NCBI RefSeq assembly: GCF_026262505.1
Contig: NC_067208.1
Location: forward strand, 8,069,962 to 8,133,961
Direction: 5' to 3'
DNA length: 64,000 bases
From: Trichomonas vaginalis G3
Lineage: Eukaryota; Parabasalia; Trichomonadida; Trichomonadidae
Both the position numbers and the translations under genes were made by a program. Shown here in pieces: positions 20,098-29,634 of the stretch (its first letter is position 1; each line of letters starts with the position of its first letter). The notes beneath the pieces are model-generated. The model did no database searches. It saw only the letters and a program-made list of their open reading frames with translations, and was not told where the DNA came from.

Positions 20098-20423
20098 TAA
20101 ATAATCTGAAAGGGGTTAATTCAACAAGGAACACTTCAAACAACTACAAAATGCAGTTGGGACATTGATAACGAATATAAATATAATGAAACAAGAAAAT
20201 CATATTTGAAATTGGTAAATAAATTTGATTCGAGATATGATTTCGTATGTATAAAACAGATTTTATGAGGAAATTGTAGTAATAATGTCTTTAGTAAGAA
20301 TTTTAAAGATAAGAAAAGAAAAAATTAAGGTATTAAAAAATTTTAACGCTATTATTTATTTGATTGCCACAGAACCGGTGTCTTTGTAATTGAAATAATG
20401 ATTAATTATAAGGAAAAGACTGT
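20098..20423. other. Intergenic spacer before MOB1
   Basis: About 330 bp of AT-rich DNA holding the leader of the mannosyltransferase gene and the 3' end of MOB1. No other feature was seen. Confidence 0.5.
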
Positions 20424-21059
20424 TTAGGCGATCTGAGCAATAAGATCCTTAAGTGGAGCGAGCTGATCTTCTGGGATTAAATCGAACTCCTTTGAGAAGA
20501 GAATGAAGTGGCGGAAGGATGTGTTTAAGTGAGCCTCAGCGCCGACAGCCTTAACGTGATCGAGGTGATGGTAGTAGATGTGAGCGTAGATTCTGAAGAG
20601 ACGAGCGAAGATCTTGGAAACCTGGGAGCGGAAGTCCTTTGGGAATGGAACAGATGGATCTGATGGGAAGATCTTTTCATCATCAATGATGGACTCTGCC
20701 CATTGCATGAGGTTAGAAATGTATTCTGGGGCTGGAAGTTCTGTTGGCTTCTTGAACTTCTTGCCATCCTGCCAGGCGTACTTGTATTGGGATCCTGCAG
20801 TCATTTCTGGGCATGATGTTGGTGTGCAGTGCTCAACAATTGGTGAGTAGAGGCAGTTGATTTGATTGTAGAATTCGACAACATTCATAGCAAGCCAGTC
20901 GTTAAGGTTCTCGCCTTCTGGGAGCTTAACAGCTGTCTTGAGATCGCCAGCACCTAATGTGGCCTGTGAAATTTGCTGAAGACGGTAGCTTCTAGACTCT
21001 GGGCCAACCTTCTTGTTTGGGCGGAAAGTGCCCTGGTCACGCTTCATCCAATCGAACAT
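20424..21059 (-). CDS. MOB1: MOB1 kinase-activator protein
   Basis: A 211-residue MOB1 family co-activator of NDR/LATS kinases, involved in mitotic exit, cytokinesis and cell polarity. The zinc-binding ligands are visible: Cys78 and Cys83 (EHCTPTSCPEM), and His160 and His165 in YAHIYYHHLDH. The family blocks LNDWLAMNVVEFYNQIN and AHLNTSFRHFILF are strongly conserved. The length matches human MOB1 (216). The region is much richer in G and C than its flanks, as expected for a well-expressed conserved gene. A TCACTTTT initiator lies 11 nt before the ATG. It looks intact. Confidence 0.95.
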   Translation of the reverse strand: MFDWMKRDQGTFRPNKKVGPESRSYRLQQISQATLGAGDLKTAVKLPEGENLNDWLAMNVVEFYNQINCLYSPIVEHCTPTSCPEMTAGSQYKYAWQDGKKFKKPTELPAPEYISNLMQWAESIIDDEKIFPSDPSVPFPKDFRSQVSKIFARLFRIYAHIYYHHLDHVKAVGAEAHLNTSFRHFILFSKEFDLIPEDQLAPLKDLIAQIA

Positions 21060-21064
21060 TTTCG

Positions 21065-21072
21065 AAAAGTGA
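21065..21072 (-). promoter_or_regulatory. Initiator (Inr) of MOB1
   Basis: Minus-strand TCACTTTT has its A 11 nt upstream of the ATG at 21,059 and fits the trichomonad initiator consensus. Confidence 0.6.
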
Positions 21073-21656
21073 TAGACGATAAAAATTTATTTGAATTTTG
21101 CCCTTCGATGAGGCAGAGAAAGGGTAATTATCGATAACTTATTTTCATGTTTTTAGTTCCAAATCAAACAATAGTCACATCATTTGCCCTTTTATTCAAA
21201 ATTGAATGTCAAACATGTTCATGTGAAGTGAACATTTGATTGATTGTAATGAATCAAAATGGAGCATTAATGACATTTATATGGCATGTCAGCCAGGATA
21301 ATCATTAATTTCCGAGTCAACTCGAAAGATTTGTCATTGAATCAAATTTTAGAAATAGAAAAAAGCTTCCTTTCTATTGGTATGTGACAGCTGAGCTATG
21401 AAAACGTATGATGATGCGTTGTTCATGTTAGTTGAGGAATTTCATTTCAAAATTGTTGGTTTTAGCAAGTATGAACTTATATTTTTCTCCAAATTTTCAT
21501 TATGATTTTCATTTATTATTAAATCATGATTCATTCTTGTAATCACATAAAATTATTTGTTTTGTTACTTATTTTTGAGAAAGATTAACATATTTATTTT
21601 TACAGCAAAACAAACAGATATAATATAAAGTAATGTCAAATAATTCTTAATATCAT
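21073..21656. other. Intergenic region upstream of MOB1
   Basis: About 580 bp of AT-rich DNA between the MOB1 promoter and the stop of the leucine-rich-repeat gene. Nothing further was recognised. Confidence 0.5.
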
Positions 21657-23549
21657 TTAAATTAAACTGCTCATTGTTCCAAAACTTTCGACTTCTGGGA
21701 TCGATAGTGAAGCAAGACTTCCAGAACCTGCATATGCTTCAGCTGAATAAAAGTCTATTCTTTTTTGAAGAATATTTTCTTCGGAATCTCCTTCTACAGT
21801 TCCTGATTCATAAATATCTTCTTGTGGAGGAACTAAATCATCAGAATCTTCTAAATCAAGTTCACTTACAAACCTCATTTTCGATGATTGAGGTGGTGAA
21901 GAAATATAGCTATCCTTACTGTAACTATCAGAAGAGAGAACTGATTCTACGCGAGGGATGGACTTTTGGTTCTTTTTGCTTAGAACCCTCTTCGATTTCT
22001 TTTTTCCATTTGGTAAACTTTCGTATTCGTAGGAGTAAATAAACTCTTTGTCAGACTTTGGACTATAGTTAGCAGAACTCTTCCTTTTTTGTCTATTCTT
22101 TTCAGTTTTTTCAAGATCAATTCTTTGGGCATCGTTTCTAGATGTATATCCATATAATTTGTTCTCCACAAGATGTTTTGATAATGGAATAACACTTTTA
22201 CGCTTTTTGTGAGTTGAGTCAGTAGAAATTACTGAAGAATCAGATTTTGGTTCGCTTATAAGTCCAAATCTACTTGAAGATGAGTTTGACTCTGATGCTA
22301 TAGAAGAACGAGATGCAGATAATTCGCGAATTGGTTGGAAATAATTTCGATCAACCTCCCAGGAATTTGCTGATGACTCAGAATCCAAAGAATTGCTACT
22401 AATAGGTGGAAAATAAGCGCTACCTTCACTAGTTTCAGCTGATTTTGTTGAAGAATAATAAGAATATTCACTTTTTTCAGAATTCGTAGACTGTTTTGAT
22501 GAATTTGTCTCTTGCTTGACTTCTAAATTTGTCTTTTCATATCCCTTCTCTCCAATTTTAATTGGACTTCCGTATTCATCAATATTTTCAGAAATATTTT
22601 CTTCTTCTTGGAGATTTTCCTCTTTTTCGGAGCTTGACTTATTATATTCTGGTTCAATATCGTTAATTTTTTCTTCTGTTTGAAGATTTGTCTGTTTAGA
22701 AGTTTCATTATTTGCGATGTTTGATTCAACTTCAGATTTAATAAAATTTTGCTTTTGCTTCCTACTTTTAGAGATAATTTTCTTCACTTCATTAAGTATA
22801 TCTTCATGATTTGTAGTATGAATTCCTATACAACCTAAAAGATCAGAAATTCTATCAGTATAGTCATCACTTTTGTCTATTATACCTAATTGCTTTTCAT
22901 ACTCTTCAAACATCTGCGTTTGCCGTTGAAGTATTTCTAATTTTCGTTTTGTAAAGGGATTTTGAGTTGAATTTGTTGTTTGAATAATAATACGTTCATA
23001 TCTAACACTAGAAGAAGCCTGAGAAACTTTAGAAGATACTCCTAGGATGTCAGCAATAGAATTTAATTCGGTATCACTAGGACATGGATATATGAATTCC
23101 CATCCCCTATCTAGTAGTTCTCTTACAATTTTTGGGTATTTTTGTGCTTTTATGAGAATATTTTTTGGTATTGTTTTATCATTAATTAGTCTGAGTTGAT
23201 TTCCGAAAGCAACAACAAGCTGAATCATGTAATTTTCTTTACGAGAAAATGGTGTATTCTCAACATTGATGTTTGAAGCATTCTTAACGGACAAAAAATT
23301 ATATAACGATGTAAATTTTGAATTTCTGAGGTTAATTTGCATAATATTAGGCTGAAGATCAAGTCCTTCAAATGATTTGACATTTGTATATGAAAGATTT
23401 AGTACTTTCAGAGTTGGGCGTTTACCAATTGAAGATAAGTCTACATTTTCTTCTCCGCTTAAGTCGAGTACTCCTTTTGATAGATAAATTTTATAATTAT
23501 CTTCATTCTTACTATTTGATCTCGTTTTATAAGGTGAAGTTAAATCCAT
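21657..23549 (-). CDS. Leucine-rich-repeat protein with long Ser/Glu-rich tail
   Basis: A 630-residue protein. Residues 25-110 contain leucine-rich repeats ('PTLKVLNLSYTNVKSFEGL', 'NIMQINLRNSKFTSLYNFL') capped by 'KENYMIQLVVAFGNQLRLINDKTIP', the pattern of SDS22/U2A'-type LRR proteins where a repeat scaffold binds a partner. After about residue 180 comes a coiled-coil-prone stretch. The remainder (about 290-630) is a disordered Ser/Glu/Lys-rich tail with several basic patches (KKRK, RQKRK, KKSKR) and acidic Ser clusters suited to phosphorylation. There is no signal peptide or membrane segment, so it is probably cytoplasmic or nuclear. A TCATT immediately before the ATG may be the initiator. 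The specific function is unknown. Confidence 0.75.
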   Translation of the reverse strand: MDLTSPYKTRSNSKNEDNYKIYLSKGVLDLSGEENVDLSSIGKRPTLKVLNLSYTNVKSFEGLDLQPNIMQINLRNSKFTSLYNFLSVKNASNINVENTPFSRKENYMIQLVVAFGNQLRLINDKTIPKNILIKAQKYPKIVRELLDRGWEFIYPCPSDTELNSIADILGVSSKVSQASSSVRYERIIIQTTNSTQNPFTKRKLEILQRQTQMFEEYEKQLGIIDKSDDYTDRISDLLGCIGIHTTNHEDILNEVKKIISKSRKQKQNFIKSEVESNIANNETSKQTNLQTEEKINDIEPEYNKSSSEKEENLQEEENISENIDEYGSPIKIGEKGYEKTNLEVKQETNSSKQSTNSEKSEYSYYSSTKSAETSEGSAYFPPISSNSLDSESSANSWEVDRNYFQPIRELSASRSSIASESNSSSSRFGLISEPKSDSSVISTDSTHKKRKSVIPLSKHLVENKLYGYTSRNDAQRIDLEKTEKNRQKRKSSANYSPKSDKEFIYSYEYESLPNGKKKSKRVLSKKNQKSIPRVESVLSSDSYSKDSYISSPPQSSKMRFVSELDLEDSDDLVPPQEDIYESGTVEGDSEENILQKRIDFYSAEAYAGSGSLASLSIPEVESFGTMSSLI

Positions 23550-24089
23550 AATGATAAATATTTGCCATGTAAATCATTTTTGACAAACTGTCAATTTATA
23601 AGAGGACTTGAAACTTGATTATTCAACAAAGTTGCAGTAATGGCATCGAGAAAATATTGGTATTACAGAAGTAGTTTAGTAATGGCATATAACTAGCTAT
23701 ATAATTTAGTCAGCCCCTCAAAGAACGAATCCAAAATTTACTTAAACATTCCAAGAACGAAAACACTAGTTGGAACATATACAAGCATTCATTATCCATT
23801 ATCTACTTCACAGAAACTTCAATTCTTAATTATATGATAATTATTATTTGAATTTAACAAAATCCACATTCTATGCAAAGAACTTTGATTAAGATAATTT
23901 AATGATTTGTGTGTCAATAACAAGTATTTATTTCTTAGAATAATCTTGAATCTATGATAATTCCAATTCTTTTTAAGAGTTCGCCTTCAATTCCGGTGTT
24001 TAAGGTTAAATCTCAATGGCTCCTCTCGCCAACTATCATTATTTTTAATTAAAGTTAAATGAGCATAAGTGCAAGCTTAATTGATTTGA
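23550..24089. other. AT-rich intergenic region
   Basis: About 540 bp upstream of the leucine-rich-repeat gene, ending at the TTAA target of the next miniature transposon. No gene was seen. Confidence 0.5.
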
Positions 24090-24259
24090 TTAAGGGTGCA
24101 CTTACCACTTTCTGACATGCTCCCATAATATCAATATATCTTTTTTGTGATTGCAAAAAAGAATAACAGTAATATAAGGTACTAGGTAGTAATTTAAAAT
24201 AACTTCTTTCCGAACAAAGTTAATGACTTTTTACCTTAGAAATTTTGAATAAAAAACTA

Positions 24260-25530
24260 CCCAGATTTGCTTTACTTTTACCACTCCCCATGTAATTTCT
24301 GGGGAAAACGATAATTCATTTTTTTTATGGATGAATAGATCGTTTTCCTAGAAAGGACCTCATATCTCTGGCTAAAAAGAGTGTCAGATCCTAAATAGGT
24401 TATTGATCTAGTGTACAAATCCAATAAAAAGCCTATTTTTTTGGCTTTTTTGGTGCTCATTTTTTCGAAGATCTACATGAATATGGGGAAACCATCGGAT
24501 TTTTTTGGTTAACCCACATCTTCATGTAGTCTGGACTATCTTTCCTCGAAGGACCTCTTTACGGGTGTAAAAACTCATAAAGTTCTCAAAAGATTCATTC
24601 TCGATCTCCATGCTGAAAGAATTTACAATAAAAAAGAGATCTACGCATCAAACTACAGCCATAAATGAACTGAACCCCTAAAGCTCAGCTCTTAGTTTAT
24701 CAAAAACGTCGAAATCCTTCTCATTGCAATCAAAATTTCTCAATAACTCATAAGAAAAATCGAATTTTGATTAAGCCGATGTTATAGGTATCACAAATAC
24801 TACAAACTTGAGCAATATCGAAATTGCCAGCAAAAGTTTGAAATTGCATTGCTCATATTTGTTTTGTAAACTAAAAATCTGCTTATATTATTCATTAATT
24901 TTTTATATATTATTCATATACTTTAATAAAAACAATACTATTTCACCTTAAAAATGAATTTCATAAGTCAATATTATTTTTTTGAAAATGTATCAATTTT
25001 CGATTAAAACAACATGAGAATAAAATTTACGCAAAATTATTTTAAAAAATGGTTTTAAAAATTTACAATTGATTAAGAATCAGATTGCAAGAAGTTTTGA
25101 AGTTTAATTTTAAGAAAAAAAATTCGGATATTATTCATGGATCTAAGTAATCTGATATTTGAGTATCGGCACTATGCATAAAACATATATTTATAGTTTT
25201 TTTGGATTTTTATGATTTTAAATATATTCAAATTTGGCAATCCAATAGATTTTTAAAAAATAGGTAAATAAAAATAGATTACATATGCAGCAGATTTAGA
25301 ACATGAAACAAATCTTATAGTGACCCAAAAAAAAATTCATGATCCAAAAAAGAAAAAAATTGGCTAAATCGGAATCAAACCTTAGCATAACGAATCATTA
25401 TGTCAGATGTTTCCACTACACTACACCGGCAGTTCGAAAAATACCCTTGGTGGTTCTATTTAATAGCTACTCCCAACGATAGGCGGTGTCCCCAGCTTTC
25501 GAGAGGTGGTAAAAGTAAAGCAAATCTGGG
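24260..25530 (-). mobile_element. 1271-bp TA-flanked inverted-repeat transposon, copy 1
   Basis: Inverted ends CCCAGATTTGCTTTACTTTT... of about 25 bp are flanked by TA (24,258-24,259 and 25,531-25,532), the target of Tc1/mariner-type elements. There is no transposase frame. The only frame is about 60 codons next to one end (MSTKKAKKIGFLLDLYTRSI...). It is therefore probably non-autonomous. A second copy of exactly the same length, about 99 percent identical by eye and in opposite orientation, lies at 29,635-30,905. The unit carries a tRNA-like module. It is inserted inside a TTAA-flanked miniature element. Confidence 0.85.
25362..25431 (-). other. tRNA-like Pol III module in transposon copy 1
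   Basis: On the minus strand TAGTGTAGTGG (25,413-25,423) fits an A box. GGTTTGATTCC (25,371-25,381) fits a B box with one mismatch, 31 bp further on, and a T-rich run follows. It resembles a degenerate tRNA, but the cloverleaf stems pair poorly, so a working tRNA is unlikely. It looks like the head of a tRNA-derived SINE captured in a DNA transposon. Confidence 0.5.
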
Positions 25531-25948
25531 TAGTTTGTCAAAAAGTTATTAGTGCACCCTTAAGAGAAAATACTTATTTTCCGCATACATGTAAAGGACT
25601 GTCATAAGAAATGTTCTCTTTTGGATATTATTCATTAGTTCAAAACCTTGAAAATTTTAAAATACTAATGGTTATAAAAATAGAAACCATGCATAGAGCA
25701 TAATGCACGAACTTTGTCGGTTACACCTTCATTTGATTATTGTGATAAAGGAAATAATGTTGATGTGATACGATTTTGAGTTTTTGCTTATAACTTCATT
25801 TGTAGTAAAGATATTAATGATATTGAAAAATATATTAGTAGTATAAATAGTAAGGTTTTTATCATTGTGATATAGAAGTTCTATGCTTGTCAAAGTTGTA
25901 TAACACAGAGTTGAAAAGTTCGAACTCACGGAATTATCTAGTCCATGA

Positions 25949-26197
25949 TTGTTCCATATAAGGTACTGTAGGAATGACATCAAGTCACAAAACACTAAAT
26001 ATTTTACAGAAAATATTTGGTACTTGTTAAAAAGTGACGAAATGCAATTACCAAAACTAAAGACAGATTACACTACCATCTCACTAGATTCTGCTTATAG
26101 TCAAATGAAAACTAATTCAATGTTTATAGATTCTATCAAAAATAGCCATATTCAAAATTTAATTAGATATATACCTAGTGTTTTGTATTGGGTTTAA
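25949..26197 (+). pseudogene. Coding-like fragment in repeat-rich intergenic DNA
   Basis: An 82-codon frame (...TKYFTENIWYLLKSDEMQLPKL...SVLYWV) whose middle and end look protein-like. No family was recognised and no initiator is evident. The rest of 25,564-26,278 shows only AT-rich sequence. It may be a relic of a repetitive gene; chance is possible. Confidence 0.25.
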
Positions 26198-26278
26198 ATC
26201 AATAAAACGTATCTAGTACAAAACTTCAAGAGTTATACTAAAAGTTTGACAGAACAAATCTTGAATGAAAAAAAAAAT

Positions 26279-27322
26279 TTATGAGTTTAGTAAAACAATA
26301 CAAAGAGAAGTAAAGAAATGATATAAATAATGATAAACAATTTCATATTTTGTGATAAGATTCTTTTTTATTTCTAAAGTAGGAAACTCTACTCCACAGA
26401 GAAAAGTTGAAAAGTGAGAAAGATGATGAATAGAGTATATATTTTGAACATTATTTTGTGTAACCGGTCCTCTTGTTTTATCTTTTCTGTCACAGAAAGA
26501 ATCATTAATTGTAATTGAACCAAAACTATCTTGATAAAATTCTTTTCCTGGTCCTGTGTTTCCAAGAAAAGAACAGTTTTCAATCAGTACAATTGATCCA
26601 TATGCATAAAATGTTCCAAAATTAGGCTCTTGAAATTTATTATTCAAAACATTACAAAAATTAAAATTATAGTTGCCACTGAAGTGACGATCAATTATAG
26701 CCAAGATTGAATAAATTGATGTTGTGTTACAAAATGATGAATATGATACGTTGCATAAACCAGTTGGATTTTCTAGACGAATTCCTGAATCACGATATGT
26801 TTCACAGAAACTTGTGTTGATTGACTTAACTTCAATATTTCCATAATAAAAACTATTTATACCAATCTTTTCGGAATTTCCACATTCATAAAAAGAACTT
26901 TCATAAAGATAATTTTTATTATTTGATTTATCAACAAGTTTAGTATATGAATAATGCCCTTCATTAAAGCTTGTTTTTGATTTGTAGCCACATGTTCGGT
27001 ATTGGACAATGGAACTATCACAAACAAAGTAGATAGATCCACCATTTGTATTACTGCTGCAGTTATCAAATGAACAATAAGAATCAAGAAACTTAATACC
27101 TGATCTTTCAAAAGAAATGGCACTATTAATGATGATTTTGATGAAAATGCATTGAAAGATGAAATCTTCGTTTTCTGTCGATGATTCTGTAACAACCTTT
27201 CCTGTGAAAGGTTCTGAAATAGGGTCTGTTTCATAAAAGAGTTTCCAAACCGAGTCAGCTGACTTTGGACTATGAAATACTTCTTTCTGACTTGTAAACT
27301 TCTCAATTTTCGTTATAATGTT
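26279..27322 (-). pseudogene. Cysteine-patterned beta-helix family member A (open frame without ATG)
   Basis: The minus strand is open for about 347 codons, from a stop just upstream of 27,322 down to the stop at 26,279. No ATG occurs before the conserved core. The core begins KFTSQKEVF...VWKLFYETDP and continues through the family hallmarks: SSNTNGGSIYF, CDSSIVQYRTCGYKSKT, SSFCNTTS, NCSFLGNTGPG, DSFCDRKDK and VQNIYSIHHLSHFS. Spaced Cys and Asn with GG(S/A)I turns suggest a right-handed beta-helix, as in trichomonad Pmp/BspA-like surface proteins. It is either a recently silenced gene or one that takes its start from elsewhere. Confidence 0.65.
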
Positions 27323-27707
27323 TTATTGTAATATTTTTATTATCAAAAGCAGATTTTCTAAAGTATATGACAATAAAACATTTGCGAGATTCATCATGTT
27401 TTATTAAATCCAACGATGGCTCATGCTTTCAGGAACTTCCAAATCTCAAATTCATAATCAAACTTATATATTTCATAAAAAATTAATTCATTTACTATAT
27501 CTCAAAAAAGTATAATGAAATGATACAAATAAGGATGGATTCCTTCATTGCATGTCATAACCTTTGGATTTATGGCGAAAATATGGAACTCGGTTTGCGT
27601 ATGTTACATTTTTCAATATATCGAGGGTGAGCTTTACTTGCAGCATGTCTGATATCATCATATAGAACAGCTTCTGTTGATTTACCTTTGAGGATGTTCT
27701 ACCTGTA

Positions 27708-27790
27708 TCAAAAATTACTCGACTCTAAATGGGTTAGATTTTGTGTTTCATTATACATAAATGATCTAACCCATCGAGTAATTTTTGATG
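27708..27790. repeat. Hairpin-forming inverted repeat
   Basis: ATCAAAAATTACTCGA...GGGTTAGAT and ATCTAACCCATCGAGTAATTTTTGAT face each other around a short AT-rich spacer, with one 7-bp insertion in the left arm. It lies between family members A and B. It could be a tiny foldback element or transcription terminator. No target duplication is evident. Confidence 0.5.
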
Positions 27791-27864
27791 GTTGTTCAAC
27801 ATTTGATGCGCTAATTGCGCCTTTATTATTAAAATAATAAAGAAAAATTCTTTTTTATCAGTAT

Positions 27865-28591
27865 TTATGAGTTTGGTAAAACAATACAAAATGAAGAAAT
27901 GAAATGATATAAATAATGATAAACAATTTCATCATATGTGTTAATATTCTCCATTTTGCATAAAAAAGTAGGAAACTCTGCTTGACAGAGATATGTCGAA
28001 AAATGAGAAAGATTATTAATACAATATATATTTTGAACGTTTTTTAGTGTAACTGCTCCTATTGTTTTATCTATTCTGTCACAGAAAGAATTTTTAACTG
28101 TAATATAGCCCGAATATTCTTGATAAAATTCGACTCCTGGTCCTGTGTTTCCAAGAAATGAACAGTTATCAATAAGAACAGTTGATCCACCTCCATAGAA
28201 TGTTCCATAACTAGATTCTTTGTGTTCATTATTCAAAACATTACAAAATTGAAAATTATAGTTAACATTATTTAAGCCTATAATTGAATAAATTGAAGTT
28301 GTGTTACAAAATGATGAATATGTTATGTTACCAAGACTTGTTGGACTGTTTAGACGAATTCCTGAGTCAGCACTTGCTTTACAAAAACTTGTGTTAATTG
28401 ACTTAATTTCAATCTTCCCAAAATATAGACTATTTGTTCTATATTTTTCTATATTTCCGCATTCATAAAAAGAGCTCTCATAAATACAATTTTTATTATA
28501 TGAATTTTCAATTAATTCAACATATGAATAATGCCCATCAGAGTTTGTTTTTGATTTGTAGCTGCATATTCGGTATTGGACAATGGAACTA
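27865..28591 (-). pseudogene. Beta-helix family member B, 5'-truncated
   Basis: The minus-strand frame is open from about 28,591 to the stop at 27,865 (about 242 codons). It covers the family from SSIVQYRICSYKSKT through SSFCNTTS, NNEHKESSYGTFY, NCSFLGNTGPG and DSFCDR to the C-terminal hydrophobic HYLYHFISSFC. The N-terminal core (VWKLFYETDP...) is absent. The truncation coincides with a 30-bp direct repeat (TTATGTTACTCAAAATTTGC and on) present twice at 28,590-28,650. A TTG-started shorter frame (27,865-28,236) is not convincing as a gene. Confidence 0.6.
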
Positions 28592-28689
28592 TGTTACTCA
28601 AAATTTGCTGCACTAAAAAAAATTATGTTACTCAAAATTTGCTGCACTAATAGTGCTTTTATTATTAAAATAATTAAGAAAAATGTATA

Positions 28690-29630
28690 TTTATGAGTTT
28701 ATCGAAAATAGACAGAAAGAAGTAATGAAATGATATGAATAGTGATCCTTCTTTATCACCAAAATAGGAAATTCTGCTTCACATAGATATGTTGAAAAGT
28801 AAGAAAAATAATGGACAGAATATATATTTTGAACATTATTTGTTGTAACTGATTGAAATGTTTTATCTATTATTCTATCACAGAAAGAATCTTTAACTGT
28901 AATTGAACCAGGACCTGTTTGATAAAATTCAATTCCTGGTCCGACATTTCCAAGAAATGAACAGTTTTCAATAAAAACAGTTGATCCACCTGCATAGAAT
29001 GTTCAATATTTAGATTCTTTGTGTTCATTATTTAATATATTACAAAAATGAAAATCATTGTTACGATTATTTAAACCTATAATTGAATAAGTTGATGTTG
29101 TGTTATGAAATGACGAATATGTAAACAAATTCCAGAGTCTTTATTTGCCTCACAGAAACTTGTATTAATTGATTTAACTTCAATATTTCCATAACAAAGA
29201 CTATTTATTCTCTCTCTATCTAAATTTCCGCATTCATAAAAAGAACTTTCATAAATACAATTTTTATTATATGAATTTTCAATTAATTCAACATATGAAT
29301 AATGCCCATCAGAGTTTGTTTTTGATTTGTAGCTGCATATTCGGTATTGGACAATGGAACTATCACAAACAAAGTAGATAGATCCACCATTTGTATTACT
29401 GCTGCAGTTATCAAATGAACAATAAGAATCAAGAAACTTAATACCTGATCTTTCAAAAGAAATGGCACTATTAATGATGATTTTGATGAAAATGCATTGA
29501 AAGATGAAATCTTCGTTTTCCGTTGATAATTTCGTAACAACTCTTCCGATAAAAGGATCTGAAACAGGGTCTGTCTCGTAAAAGAGTTTCCAAATCGAGT
29601 CAGTAGACTTTTGTCAATTTTTTTCCCAAT
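28690..29630 (-). pseudogene. Beta-helix family member C, decayed
   Basis: A minus-strand relic of the same family. The C-terminal half has several frame changes (for example around 29,000-29,130). The N-terminal half still reads STDSIWKLFYETDPVSDPF...SSIVQYRICSYKSKT in one frame. Upstream of the core it is interrupted by transposon copy 2 at 29,635. Wording of the core is nearly the same as in A and E, pointing to recent duplication or gene conversion. Confidence 0.6.
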
Positions 29631-29634
29631 ATTA

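Larger units (their letters stand above)
24094..25559. mobile_element. TTAA-flanked miniature transposon, host of a nested TA element
   Basis: Ends are TTAA (24,090-24,093) + GGGTGCACT and AGTGCACCC + TTAA (25,560-25,563). The inverted ends stay alike for about 30 bp (GGGTGCACTTACCACTTTCT against GGGTGCACTAATAACTTTTT). Without the 1271-bp element nested in it and one TA, the unit is only about 190 bp, with no coding capacity. Duplication of TTAA suggests piggyBac-type mobilisation, which is inference from the target site. Two other window elements (32,514 and 63,061) share TTAA + GGGT ends. Confidence 0.65.

Noticed and set aside
25362-25431. Genuine tRNA gene in the TA transposon
   Set aside because: A and B boxes are present but stems pair poorly and the two copies differ in the B box; kept only as a tRNA-like module.
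26857-27306. 149-codon minus-strand frame beside family member A
   Set aside because: It is an out-of-frame shadow of the long open family frame, which carries the conserved Cys pattern.
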